A DNA stretch of 64,000 nt from Streptomyces sp. NBC_00878 (lineage in GTDB: Bacteria > Actinomycetota > Actinomycetes > Streptomycetales > Streptomycetaceae): the NCBI RefSeq assembly GCF_026341515.1, contig NZ_JAPEOK010000001.1:4526001-4590000 (forward strand), in the 5' to 3' direction. The notes under the pieces are model-generated. The model had not been told where the DNA came from, did not search any database, and saw only the letters and a list, made by a program, of their open reading frames with translations. Within the stretch, counting starts at the first letter, position 1. The number at the start of each line of letters is the position of its first letter. This document shows, one piece after another, positions 51,057 to 58,836 of the stretch. Both the position numbers and the translations under genes were made by a program.

Positions 51057-51190
51057 GTTCAGGGCTCCCACCAGGGCGGATGTAGTCGTTCAGCATTCGT
51101 TTATCCCCGCGAGGCAGTCTCTACCTGTCACACCGTCGCGTCGGGGGGCAGACGGTCTGACCAGGAGCCCGACGGCTAATGTGCGGCTCC

Positions 51191-51236
51191 GAACGCCCGT
51201 CCAGCGACCCTCGGGGGAGTTTCTGGGCGGGCGTTC
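51191..51236. promoter_or_regulatory. 14-bp stem-loop in the leader of the DNGMP-repeat gene
   Basis: GAACGCCCGTCCAG (51191-51204) pairs with CTGGGCGGGCGTTC (51223-51236) with one wobble and an 18-base loop. It ends 34 bp before the ATG at 51271. It could terminate SARP transcription or control the small gene as an RNA element. Confidence 0.55.
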
Positions 51237-51270
51237 CTCACTCGTCACCCACAACGGAGGATTCAGGCCC

Positions 51271-51585
51271 ATGAGTGACACGAAGAAGGACACGGAGTTC
51301 ACCACGCAGGACAACGGTATGCCGTCGCCGCCCGACAACGGGATGCCGATTCCGCCCGCCAAGGACCCGGTCGCCGCTCCGCTCGACAACGGGATGCCGA
51401 CACCGCCCGCGAACGACGCGGAAGCCACCACGGCGGACAACGGGATGCCGACGCCGCCGGCGCCGGTCAAGGACCCCGAGATCACCACGCTCGACAACGG
51501 TATGCCCAGCGGGCCCGCCGACATCCGGACGATGGACAACGGCATGCCCGCCCCGCCGGCGCTGGACCTGGACGGCGGCAAGTAG
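51271..51585 (+). CDS. Small protein with six DNGMP repeats
   Basis: The 104-residue protein starts MSDTKKDTEFTTQDNGMPSP and carries six DNGMP units followed by SPP, IPP, TPP, TPP, SGP and APP, spaced 7 to 20 residues apart. The spacers are acidic (KDPVAAPL, NDAEATTA, PVKDPEITTL). There is no signal peptide or known domain. GGAGG lies ten bases before the ATG. It follows the SARP gene at 215 bp. Multiple near-identical short units spaced by variable linkers resemble multi-core RiPP precursors, but no modifying enzyme is adjacent. The motif recurs as DNSMPTP at the mature start of the next small gene (51883). I do not recognise the family. Confidence 0.75.
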   Translation: MSDTKKDTEFTTQDNGMPSPPDNGMPIPPAKDPVAAPLDNGMPTPPANDAEATTADNGMPTPPAPVKDPEITTLDNGMPSGPADIRTMDNGMPAPPALDLDGGK

Positions 51586-51658
51586 GACCTTCACCCGACG
51601 GGGATCGGCCGCGGTGGCGCGGAGGGGGAGCCATCGCGGCCGAGGTGTGTCCGGGCAG

Positions 51659-51782
51659 GGGTTCGACCACAGGTCACGGAACTGGTTCGACCACAGGTCG
51701 CGGAACAGGCTCGGGCACGGGTCACGGAACAGGCTCGGGCACGGGTCACGGGTCACGGAACAGGCTCGGGCACGGGTTCGGG
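51659..51782. repeat. Tandem 21-24 bp repeat between the two DN(G/S)MP genes
   Basis: Two units like GGTTCGACCACAGGTCACGG precede about three units of CAGGCTCGGGCACGGGTCAC. The block fills most of the gap between the small genes. A Gly/Thr/Ser frame across it is not believed to be a protein. Confidence 0.7.
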
Positions 51783-51882
51783 CCAATCAATGGCGCGAAC
51801 CCCTCGCCCCCGTCGATAGAACATCCCGCTTGTCGCTAGCGTCCCTTGATGTCCGAAAGTCCCCTCTCCCTCAGGAGTCGGC

Positions 51883-52035
51883 ATGACCCTCACCAAGCGG
51901 ATACTCGCCACGATCGCCCTGATACTCGGCACGGCCGCGGCGGCAGCGAGCCCGGCCCTGGCCGACAACTCCATGCCCACTCCCGCGCCGGACACGTCCC
52001 TGACCGTGACCCCGTCGGCCAACTCGGCGCCGTAG
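51883..52035 (+). CDS. 50-residue secreted peptide, mature end starts DNSMPTP
   Basis: ATG 51883 has AGGAG six bases upstream and the frame encodes 50 residues: a signal peptide MTLTKRILATIALILGTAAA then AASPALA, followed by DNSMPTPAPDTSLTVTPSAN then SAP. Signal peptidase would cut after ALA, giving a ~23-residue peptide whose first seven residues, DNSMPTP, mirror the DNGMPTPP repeats of the protein encoded 298 bp upstream. The peptide lacks cysteines. The shared motif and neighbourhood suggest a linked function (for example, a signal or a substrate), but no precedent is known to me. Confidence 0.75.
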   Translation: MTLTKRILATIALILGTAAAAASPALADNSMPTPAPDTSLTVTPSANSAP

Positions 52036-52108
52036 GACGGCACTTCGATGGGGGTCGAGCCAGTGGCTCGGCCCCCATCGCCGTATCCGGGCGGCCACGG
52101 CAATACAC

Positions 52109-52124
52109 TGGACCAGCCAGTCCA
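52109..52124. promoter_or_regulatory. TGGAC-N6-GTCCA operator at the tetR start
   Basis: TGGACCAGCCAGTCCA ends four bases before the GAGGAGG ribosome site of the TetR gene at 52144. The same outer half-sites recur at 53789-53804 upstream of the SDR gene, so this is likely the TetR protein's own operator. Confidence 0.65.
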
Positions 52125-52143
52125 TTTCGAGGAGGCGTGTGTC

Positions 52144-52752
52144 GTGCGCGGAGGTCTGACGGCGAAGGGGCAGGCGACCCGGAGGCGGATCGTCGAGGGG
52201 GCCGCGGCCGTGCTGCGGGAGAAGGGCGTCACCTCGGCGACGCTGGACGACATCATGGCGCGGACCAGCACCAGCAAGAGCCAGCTGTTCCACTACTTCC
52301 CCACCGGCAAGGACGAACTCCTCGTCGCGGTGGCCCAGTTCGAGGCGGATCAGGTCCTGGAGGACCAACAGCCCTATCTGGGCTGCCTCGACTCCTGGGA
52401 GGCCTGGGAGCAGTGGCGGGACGTGGTCGTCAAGCGCTACGAGGCGCAGGGGGACCAGTGCCCGCTCGGGTCGCTGTTCCTTCAGATCGGACGTTCGACT
52501 CCCGGGACACGGGCGATCGTGATCGAGCTGATGTGCCGCTGGCAGGAGAGCCTGGCGGCGGGCATCCGGGCACTGCAGGCCACCGGCAGGCTTCCCGCCG
52601 AGCTCGATGTCGACAGGAGGGCCGCGGCGCTGCTGGCCGCGATCCAAGGGGGCGTGTCGATCCTGTTGTCGACGGGCCAGCCCACCCACTTGCGCGCCGC
52701 CCTCGATCAAGGGATCGCGGACCTGCGGAGCGCGGGCGACCTCGTGGCGTGA
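52144..52752 (+). CDS. TetR family regulator
   Basis: The 202-residue protein starts at GTG 52144 (GAGGAGG nine bases before). The HTH is ATRRRIVEGAAAVLREKGVT then SATLDDIMARTSTSKSQLFH YF. The C-terminal half (QCPLGSLFLQIGRSTPGTRA, AAALLAAIQGGVSILLSTGQ) fits the TetR subgroup near AcrR/NemR-like regulators with a conserved CxLG Cys. It probably represses itself and the convergent SDR gene at 52928 through TGGAC-N6-GTCCA sites, responding to an electrophile or quinone if the Cys acts as sensor (inference). Confidence 0.88.
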   Translation: MRGGLTAKGQATRRRIVEGAAAVLREKGVTSATLDDIMARTSTSKSQLFHYFPTGKDELLVAVAQFEADQVLEDQQPYLGCLDSWEAWEQWRDVVVKRYEAQGDQCPLGSLFLQIGRSTPGTRAIVIELMCRWQESLAAGIRALQATGRLPAELDVDRRAAALLAAIQGGVSILLSTGQPTHLRAALDQGIADLRSAGDLVA

Positions 52753-52927
52753 CCTGGCGTCGGCCGGATCACCCGCCCACCCTCGGGCCGGGCACCGGCA
52801 CCCAACTCGGGCCGGGAACCGGGAACCGGGCATCCCCGGCCACGGCACCCATCGCCCGCGCACGGCCCGTTCGCGTTCACGTTCACGTTCACGTCCGGAC
52901 GTGAAACGGGGGCGGGCAGCTCTCACC

Positions 52928-53692
52928 TCAGGCGGCGATGACGGCCGTCGCCGTCCGGCCACCGTCGACGTCGAGCACGATGCCGTGCACGAACGAGGAC
53001 TCGTCGCAGGCCAGGTACACGGCGGCGTTCGCGATGGCGTCGGGAGTGCCCATCCCGCCCGCGGGGGTGCCCTTCATCATGATCTCGGCGGGGTGAACCT
53101 CTCCCGGTGCGGGCGTCAGCACCACCCCCGGCGAGATCGCGTTCACCCGTACCCCCTGCGGCCCGAACTCCGCCGCCCAAGCCCGGGTCAGCGTCTCCAC
53201 AGCCCCCTTGGTGGAGCTGTAGAGGGCGCCGACCGGAATGCCCAGGCGCGCGATCCAGGAGCCCAGGTTGATGATCGCCCCACCGCCGGCCCCCAGCATG
53301 GCGGGCGCGACGGCCGCGGTCAGAAAGAACGGGGCCTTCACGTTCACGGCGTAGACCTGATCGAAGGTCTTCTCGTCGGTGGCCGCCGTGGTGTCGCCGG
53401 GGTAGATACCGGCGTTGTTGACCAGGACGTCGATACGGCCGCCGAGGACCCGCGTCGCCTCCTGCGCCAGCGCCTGCGAGGCCGCGGCGCTGCCGTCCAG
53501 GTCGGCCCGCACGAAGTCGGCACGACCGCCGCGTGCCCGGATCCCGTCGACCACCTCCTCGCCCCGCTCGGCGCCGCGGCCCGAGACAACGACGTGCGTC
53601 CCCTCGGCGGCGAAGGCCTCCGCGATCGCCCGCCCGATGTTGCTGGTCGCTCCGGTCACCAGGGCGGTCCTGCCCTCAAGCCGCATCGACAT
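52928..53692 (-). CDS. SDR family oxidoreductase controlled with TetR
   Basis: The 254-residue protein starts MSMRLEGRTALVTGATSNIG at ATG 53692 (CGGAG six bases before). It has NNAGIYPGDTT, INLGSWIARLGIPVGALYSS then TKGAVETL (Ser-Tyr-Lys) and RVNAISPGVVLTP. It is a classical SDR. It is convergent with the TetR gene at 52144. The palindrome at 53789 is about 97 bp upstream of its start and matches the TetR operator, linking the two. Confidence 0.9.
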   Translation of the reverse strand: MSMRLEGRTALVTGATSNIGRAIAEAFAAEGTHVVVSGRGAERGEEVVDGIRARGGRADFVRADLDGSAAASQALAQEATRVLGGRIDVLVNNAGIYPGDTTAATDEKTFDQVYAVNVKAPFFLTAAVAPAMLGAGGGAIINLGSWIARLGIPVGALYSSTKGAVETLTRAWAAEFGPQGVRVNAISPGVVLTPAPGEVHPAEIMMKGTPAGGMGTPDAIANAAVYLACDESSFVHGIVLDVDGGRTATAVIAA

Positions 53693-53788
53693 GGTCCACT
53701 CCGTTGCTTGGTTCTCCACCGTCAATCCGAACCGGGCCCTGGGTGGTGGGGTGGCCAGGGCGCGGGTGCCACTGTGCGACGGAAAAAA

Positions 53789-53804
53789 TGGACTCGCAAG
53801 TCCA
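53789..53804. promoter_or_regulatory. TGGAC-N6-GTCCA operator upstream of the SDR gene
   Basis: TGGACTCGCAAGTCCA has six-base arms (TGGACT/AGTCCA). It matches the 52109-52124 site in the five outer bases of each arm and in length. It lies in an A-rich patch (ggaaaaaatgg) likely to be promoter. Confidence 0.65.
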
Positions 53805-53877
53805 GACGAGGGTCGCGCCTACGCGCTCTGCCGCGGGCGCGGCCTGCCCAGGTTGCACCCCTCCGCCGCCACCTCGA

Positions 53878-54291
53878 TCACCACGTCTCCCCCAACTCGC
53901 ACCACACCGTCTTGCCCGTAGCCCCTTGCTCCACGCCCCACCGCAACGCCACCGCGTCGAGCAGCGCCAGCCCCCGCCCCGACTCGTCGTCCCCCGCCGC
54001 ACAGAGCAGGACGGGCAGGGCACGCGGGTCGGGGTCGCTCACCTCGATGCGGATCCGACCGCCGCGCGCACCCTCCATACCAGCACTCGCACCCGCACCC
54101 GCACCCGCCACTCGTACGCGGACCGGGGTCCCCTCCCCCACATGCCGGACCACGTTGCCCACCAGCTCCGTGACGCAGAGCTGGACGTCGTCGCACGGGC
54201 CACCCAGGTGACGGCGGACCGTACGACGCAGGTCGGGTACGGCCTTGGGGAAGGCCAGCAGCTCCAGTTCGAGCAGCGACGCCGTGCTCAC
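53878..54291 (-). CDS. HATPase (anti-sigma-type) ATP-binding protein
   Basis: The 137-residue protein starts at GTG 54291, overlapping the upstream stop (GTGA). It has the GHKL ATPase motifs of RsbW/SpoIIAB-like proteins: N-box VTELVGNVVRHVG, G1 region EVSDPDPRALP, and G2 DESGRGLALLDAVALRWG. These small Streptomyces kinases usually sit beside XRE/DUF397 pairs, as here, and are thought to interact with the regulators or anti-anti-sigma proteins. It forms a two-gene unit with 54288. Confidence 0.8.
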   Translation of the reverse strand: MSTASLLELELLAFPKAVPDLRRTVRRHLGGPCDDVQLCVTELVGNVVRHVGEGTPVRVRVAGAGAGASAGMEGARGGRIRIEVSDPDPRALPVLLCAAGDDESGRGLALLDAVALRWGVEQGATGKTVWCELGETW

Positions 54292-54518
54292 TGCGCGGCC
54301 GCCTCTCGGAGTACGGCCGCCAGCTTGCTCGCGGTAGCCGTGTTGCAGTTGCCGAGCGCGATCAGACCGGCCGACGGCGGATACGTACCCGCGAAGGTCG
54401 GCAGGTCCACCCGCAGGGACGGCAGCGTGATGCCGTGGGCGGCGAGGGCGGTACGGAGTTCGCCGACGCTGCGTTCCATGTCGTAGGCGGTGGGGGCAGA
54501 AGGCTGGGGGTCTCTCAT
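54288..54518 (-). CDS. Small protein of XRE/DUF397 locus
   Basis: The 76-residue protein (MRDPQPSAPTAYDMERSVGE then LRTALAAHGITLPSLRVDLP) ends LIALGNCNTATASKLAAVLR. Small proteins with the LP.L..D....... .LGNC....A..LA..LR pattern are common next to ATP-binding and XRE genes in Streptomyces; their role is unknown. It is the first gene of the minus-strand unit and diverges from the XRE regulator at 54647. Its stop overlaps the ATP-binding gene's start. Confidence 0.7.
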   Translation of the reverse strand: MRDPQPSAPTAYDMERSVGELRTALAAHGITLPSLRVDLPTFAGTYPPSAGLIALGNCNTATASKLAAVLREAAAQ

Positions 54519-54646
54519 GGGGACGCCTTTCCGTACGTACGACGAGTGCGATCTGTGACGATTCAGTCACACGTTGACGTCGAGCGGCGTACCGTAACAG
54601 GGGTTTGGGCTGCGCAAGAGCAACTGGCAAACGGCGGTGAAGAGTT

Positions 54647-55498
54647 GTGCCCCCACGCAAGGATCCCGACGCGTCGGCGAACGTCCCCTCCTTCTACGGC
54701 GCCGAGTTGCGCTACCAGCGGGAGCTGGCGGGCCTGACGCTGGAGCAGTTGGCGGAAGGAAGCTTCCGAGGCATCCCGTTCCTCAGCCAGATCGAGCGCG
54801 GGGAGCGGCGTATGCCGCTGGACCTCGCCCGGCACGTCGACAAGGTCCTCGGCACGGACGGCTTTTTCGAGCGCCGCTGTGAAGATGCGCGCAGGGCCCG
54901 GCAGTCGGGGCACGCGGAGTACTTCGCGGATGTCGCGGAGATGGAGCGGCATGCGGAGTCGATTGAGGACTGGGCGCCAACCCTCATTCCGGGGCTGTTG
55001 CAGACAGAGACGTACACCCGGAAAGTCATTCAGGTCGGGGCTCCATGGGTTCCCCCTGCGGACATCGAGAAGCAAGTGCAGGCTCGGATGGAGCGCGCCG
55101 AGATCTGGCAATGCGAAGACCGTCCGTCGTTCTGGGCGATCCTGCACGAGTCGCTGGTCCGCAGGCCCCTGCTCCCGCCGGGGGCAATGGCCGGACAACT
55201 GGAGCACATTCTGGAGACGGTCCACGCCACGCAGAGCGTTTTGCAACTCATTCCGGAAACCGCTACGTCCCATCCGCTGATGATGGGCGTCACCAAGACC
55301 ATGACTTTTCCGGACGCCCCACCGGTGGTCTACATCGAGAGCCAGCACAGCGGTCAACTGATCGACTATCCGGCGCTCGTGAAGAATTACCGCAAGTCGT
55401 ACGATCTACTCAGGGCCACGGCGCTACCGCCGGAGACGTCCCTGGCCATGATCGAGCAAGCGGCGAAGGACTACCGAAATGGCAAGCACAGAGCCTGA
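54647..55498 (+). CDS. XRE family regulator with DUF5753 domain
   Basis: The 283-residue protein starts at GTG 54647. Its N-terminal HTH_XRE is YGAELRYQRELAGLTLEQLA then EGSFRGIPFLSQIERGERRM, and its C-terminal DUF5753 domain contains the conserved AESIEDWAPTLIPGLLQTET Y, RMERAEIWQCEDRPSFWAIL then HESLVRRPL, and ATSHPLMMGVTKTMTFPDAP. This is the WhiJ/AbaA-type regulator class, working with a small DUF397 partner, here encoded in a 20-bp overlap. Together with the divergent ATP-binding gene it forms a complete locus. Confidence 0.9.
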   Translation: MPPRKDPDASANVPSFYGAELRYQRELAGLTLEQLAEGSFRGIPFLSQIERGERRMPLDLARHVDKVLGTDGFFERRCEDARRARQSGHAEYFADVAEMERHAESIEDWAPTLIPGLLQTETYTRKVIQVGAPWVPPADIEKQVQARMERAEIWQCEDRPSFWAILHESLVRRPLLPPGAMAGQLEHILETVHATQSVLQLIPETATSHPLMMGVTKTMTFPDAPPVVYIESQHSGQLIDYPALVKNYRKSYDLLRATALPPETSLAMIEQAAKDYRNGKHRA

Positions 55499-55688
55499 CT
55501 TGAGCTCCGCGCGGTGGCATACAAGCGGCTACAGCAACGCCACCGGTGGTGACTGCGTCGAGGTAGCCTCGAACCTGCCCGGAGTCGTCCCCGTCCGCGA
55601 CTCCAAGTCCCAGGACAGCCCCGTACTCCTGATCTCCCCCACAACCTGGACCACTTTCATCGCGGCACTCCTCCTCCCGCCGGAGTAA
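55479..55688 (+). CDS. DUF397 domain protein
   Basis: The 69-residue protein reads SSARWHTSGYSNATGGDCVE then VASNLPGVVPVRDSKSQDSP and LLISPTTWTTFIAALLLP. All DUF397 landmarks are intact: W-KS-YS-like start, GDCVEVA, VRDSK. It overlaps the XRE gene by 20 bp and is translationally coupled. DUF397 proteins are partners of XRE/DUF5753 regulators, in some systems acting like toxin or anti-regulator. A degraded copy lies at 7596. Confidence 0.9.
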   Translation: MASTEPDLSSARWHTSGYSNATGGDCVEVASNLPGVVPVRDSKSQDSPVLLISPTTWTTFIAALLLPPE

Positions 55689-55807
55689 TTGGAAGGTTCG
55701 GGACACCCTCAGCGCCCCTCAACTACCCCCAACCGTCCCCAACCTTCCATTCCCTCCGCCCTGGTAGGCCCGCGCGGCGGCGTTGTCCACAGGGTGGGCG
55801 GAGCTGA

Positions 55808-56815
55808 GTGGTTCTTCGGGATCCTGGGCGCGTGGATCGCGGAGACTCTCTACTTGCTCTCGCCGATGACGGCGTGCTGCTCTTCTCCCGGGCTCTCGCA
55901 GCCGGGTGGGAGCGTCGTGCGCTCTCGCGGGCGCTCGGGAGAGCGGGCTGGACTCGTATTCGTAAGGGGGCCTGGGCCGAGCCGGGGCGGGACGTGGACC
56001 TCCGGGTGTGCCTCAGGTCCGTGCAGCTCGCGCGTCCGCGGCTCGTCGTGAGTCACCGCTCGGCAGCCTCGCTCTGGGGGATCGAGACGCTCAACCCGGT
56101 AAGTCCGCAAGGCCCCTTGGAGTTCATCGATCCCGAGTGCGTGATTCGCCGCCAAGGCGAAGGCATCCTCGTCCACCGCATGTCCCTCGGGGCGGAGGAT
56201 GCGGTCCTGCGCGGTGGCCTGCGGGTGACGGACGTCGGTCGTACGCTCGCCGATCTCCTCCGGAGCGGGCCCCGGGACGAGGCCCTCGTCGCCGTCGAGT
56301 CCGCTCTCACCTGGCGAAGGGTCGGGGGCGTCCGCCGACCGCCCCTCACGACCAGGTCAGCGATCGCCCTCGCGCTCGAAGCCCCCATGCGCGGAGCGGA
56401 GAGGGGCAACCGCTGGTTTCGGCTCGTCGATCCGAACGCGGGGTCGCCCGCCGAAACCATCGCGCGCCTGCGCCTGCACGACGCGGGCCTTCGCCCGGAA
56501 AGCCAGGCCGAACTCCGCACACCCGACGGCCGCCGTCGCTACCTGGACTTCCTCTTCCGGGCCGAGGGGCTGGCCGTCGAGATCGAGGGGTACGCCTACC
56601 ACGGCTCCCGGGAGTCCCACCGCCGGGACATCGCCCGCTTCAACCAGGTCCTCCAATGCCCCGAGGTTCGCCTTCTCCTGCGCTATACCGCGGTGCAGGT
56701 TTTCCACCGCCCCGGGGAGATGGTCGAGGAGATCCGCGCAGCCCTCTCGAAGCTCCGGGAGGACAACGGTTCAGGAAGCCCGGGAAGCCGACGCCCCTCA
56801 GCCGCTCTCCCATGA
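55808..56815 (+). CDS. AbiEi-type/DUF559 domain protein
   Basis: The 335-residue protein has a winged-helix-like first third (VLLFSRALAAGWERRALSRA then LGRAGWTRIRKGAWAEP), resembling the AbiEi antitoxin family, a middle region (RLVVSHRSAASLWGIETLNP), and a C-terminal DUF559 Vsr-like nuclease-fold domain (RRYLDFLFRAEGLAVEIEGY then AYHGSRESHRRDIARFNQVL). Such proteins are common and largely uncharacterised in actinobacteria. GTG 55808 is preceded by GGAG; another GTG at 55832 is possible. No toxin partner is adjacent. Confidence 0.75.
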   Translation: MVLRDPGRVDRGDSLLALADDGVLLFSRALAAGWERRALSRALGRAGWTRIRKGAWAEPGRDVDLRVCLRSVQLARPRLVVSHRSAASLWGIETLNPVSPQGPLEFIDPECVIRRQGEGILVHRMSLGAEDAVLRGGLRVTDVGRTLADLLRSGPRDEALVAVESALTWRRVGGVRRPPLTTRSAIALALEAPMRGAERGNRWFRLVDPNAGSPAETIARLRLHDAGLRPESQAELRTPDGRRRYLDFLFRAEGLAVEIEGYAYHGSRESHRRDIARFNQVLQCPEVRLLLRYTAVQVFHRPGEMVEEIRAALSKLREDNGSGSPGSRRPSAALP

Positions 56816-56869
56816 CTGACGGACACGGTCCTCAGTGGGAGCAGGCGCTGTGTCAGTTCCCAGCCTCGG

Positions 56870-57214
56870 TCAGGGAATGTAGTCAGGCGACGCGTCCACC
56901 ACGTCCGGGACGCTGGGGGTGGGACTGGGAGTGGGTGGCGCCGTCGGGACGTTCGCGGGATTGACCGGCGTCGGCCGTTCCCAGTGCGCCGACACGAACA
57001 GGGCGCCGACCACCACGGCGGCCAGCACGAGCAGCAGAACGGTGCGGCGGAGGGGGCGGCTGACCTGGAGCCGGAACCGGGTCTGGCGGGACGGCGGGGC
57101 GGCGGGACGCAGATCGGACAGGTCGACCGAGTCGGTCCGGGCTCGCAGGGCGTCGCTCAGCCGTTGTTCGAGGGGGTCCGGGGGCAGGCCGGAGCCAGGG
57201 TCATGTTCGATCAT
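56870..57214 (-). CDS. Single-pass membrane protein (putative anti-sigma partner)
   Basis: The 114-residue protein starts MIEHDPGSGLPPDPLEQRLS at ATG 57214. It has a cytoplasmic ~50 residues (ALRARTDSVDLSDLRPAAPP), one TM helix (RRTVLLLVLAAVVVGALFVS) and a short Pro-rich tail (TAPPTPSPTPSVPDVVD) ending DASPDYIP. It follows the ECF sigma gene by 31 bp on the same strand. It may be a membrane partner of that sigma factor. No catalytic motif. Confidence 0.65.
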   Translation of the reverse strand: MIEHDPGSGLPPDPLEQRLSDALRARTDSVDLSDLRPAAPPSRQTRFRLQVSRPLRRTVLLLVLAAVVVGALFVSAHWERPTPVNPANVPTAPPTPSPTPSVPDVVDASPDYIP

Positions 57215-57245
57215 CGCGGTGCCTCCGGGATCACGTATGGCTTCA

Positions 57246-57929
57246 TCAGGAAGCCTCCAACTGTCGGCGCAGGGCCGCCAGTGCCCGGCTCGCGGTCGAC
57301 TTGACCGCCCCACAGGACAAGCCCAACGTATCGGCGATCTGGGCTTCGCTGAGGTGGGACCAGTACCGCAGCACCAGCACCTCACGCTGCCGCCGCGTCA
57401 GACGGTGCAACGCGGCGATCACTTCTCCGTGCTCCTCGTTGAGCAGCACCGGTTCCTCCGCCGACGGCGCGTGGCCCTCGCGTTCGGGGACATGGGCCCG
57501 TACCGTACGGCGGCGGCGCAGGACCGAGCGGGAGGTGTTGACCACGCTCGTCCGCAAGTACGCGTCCGGGTTGTCCAGACCGGACAGCCGCTCCCCGTAG
57601 CGGCGGTACAGCGCCGCGAAGACGTCCTGCACCACGTCCTCCGCCGTGGGAAGGTCGTCCACCAGAAGCAGCGCCAACCGCACCAGGTGCAGGCGGCGGT
57701 GGGTGTACAACTCGTCGATACCGGGCCGCTCATCGCCGAGACCGGTACCGGCGCCGGCGCCAACAGCCGGTGAGCCCGGGGCCGACGACGGACGGCCCGC
57801 CCCGCCCACCGGGACGTCCTCGCGCCGGTACGACACGCCACGCGCCAGAGCGCGCACCAGGCCCCACACCTGATGCACACCCCAGACGGGGGCCGGGGCC
57901 GGGGCGGCCGGGATCATCGCTGCCTTCAT
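57246..57929 (-). CDS. SigE-type ECF sigma factor
   Basis: The 227-residue protein starts at ATG 57929 (AGGAG upstream). A Pro/Gly-rich ~70-residue N-terminus precedes region 2 (LYTHRRLHLVRLALLLVDDL then PTAEDVVQDVFAALYRRYGE, NPDAYLRTSVVNTSRSVLRR) and region 4 (LTRRQREVLVLRYWSHLSEA then QIADTLGLSCGAVKSTASRA). SigE70-like subfamily. It is followed by the membrane protein at 56870 and preceded (104 bp) by the repeat protein at 58033 on the same strand, which may be a target or part of the unit. Confidence 0.88.
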   Translation of the reverse strand: MKAAMIPAAPAPAPVWGVHQVWGLVRALARGVSYRREDVPVGGAGRPSSAPGSPAVGAGAGTGLGDERPGIDELYTHRRLHLVRLALLLVDDLPTAEDVVQDVFAALYRRYGERLSGLDNPDAYLRTSVVNTSRSVLRRRRTVRAHVPEREGHAPSAEEPVLLNEEHGEVIAALHRLTRRQREVLVLRYWSHLSEAQIADTLGLSCGAVKSTASRALAALRRQLEAS

Positions 57930-58032
57930 GGATCTCCTGGACATGATGGTCTTCACAACCCCCGCCCGGAACCATCGCACGGAGGACGGTGGAGCCGCCG
58001 GACACGCGCCCGGCGGCCCCACCTCAGGTCCG

Positions 58033-58680
58033 TCAGCGCTTGGAAGGAGCGACCTTGGCGTCCCCGTAGGAGTCGGGCTTCGCGACGTCGTCGCTGTCAC
58101 CCGGCACCGCCTCGACCGGGTCGTCGTCACCGGGACCGGGCTCCGCGCACTCGTCGTCACCGGGCACCGCGTCGATAGGGCCGTCGCTCCTGACGTCGAT
58201 CCGGCCGCCCTTGTCGTCAACATAGACGTCCGCGTAGGAGTCGGGCTTCGTAACCTCGCCCTTGTCAAGCTCCGCCTCGACAGAGTCCCCGTCGCCGAGG
58301 TCGATCGGGCCCTTGTCGTCGATCTTGACGTCCTTGTAGGAGGTGGGCTTCGGCAGCTTGCCCTTGCCCGGCACCGCGTCGACCACATCCCCGTCGCCGA
58401 GGTCGATCGGGCCCTTGTCGTCGATCTTGACGTCCTTGTAGGAGGTGGGCTTCGGCAGCTTGCCCTTGCCCGGCACCGCGTCGACCGGGTCCAACTCCGC
58501 GCACTGGTAGGAGAGCCACACCTGCTTGCCCTTCTCCGGGGTGGGCGCGGAGCTGCCGGCGCTGGCCTGGGCGGTGAACGCGCCACCCATACCGATCGCG
58601 GCGACAGCGGCGGTCACTCCGATCGCGATACGCACTCGACGCGAACGGAGGCCGCCTCGGACGCTCTGACCTGCAAACAT
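58033..58680 (-). CDS. Secreted acidic repeat protein
   Basis: The 215-residue protein has a basic start and signal (RIAIGVTAAVAAIGMGGAFT then AQASAGS). The mature part is strongly acidic and built of repeats with the pattern V-D/E-AVPG...KPxSYxDVxxDDKGPID: two 34-residue units are nearly identical (residues 67-100 and 101-134), followed by diverged units. The many Asp/Gly/Lys residues suggest Ca2+ or wall binding, but no known fold is recognised. It lies upstream of an ECF sigma factor on the same strand. Confidence 0.75.
   Translation of the reverse strand: MFAGQSVRGGLRSRRVRIAIGVTAAVAAIGMGGAFTAQASAGSSAPTPEKGKQVWLSYQCAELDPVDAVPGKGKLPKPTSYKDVKIDDKGPIDLGDGDVVDAVPGKGKLPKPTSYKDVKIDDKGPIDLGDGDSVEAELDKGEVTKPDSYADVYVDDKGGRIDVRSDGPIDAVPGDDECAEPGPGDDDPVEAVPGDSDDVAKPDSYGDAKVAPSKR
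58279..58482 (-). repeat. Two 102-bp direct repeats inside the secreted repeat gene
   Basis: Copies at 58381-58482 and 58279-58380 are nearly identical and in frame (34 codons each). The high DNA identity shows a recent duplication. Confidence 0.85.
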
Positions 58681-58836
58681 GTGATTCCTCGAATCGTCGA
58701 TCGTGGCTGTTTCGGACGGGCCGCCACCACGGGTGGTTTCCCGTGGCGAAGGCCTTGGCTTGGAGGCGCCTCCACCCGGACAGACGTTCCGACCGCACCG
58801 AGGTTGCAGGTCCGAGGAAAATTTCCCGATCGGGGG

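Noticed and set aside
51645..51839. Gly/Thr/Ser open frame between the DN(G/S)MP genes
   Set aside because: It is a translation of a tandem DNA repeat and lacks a ribosome site.
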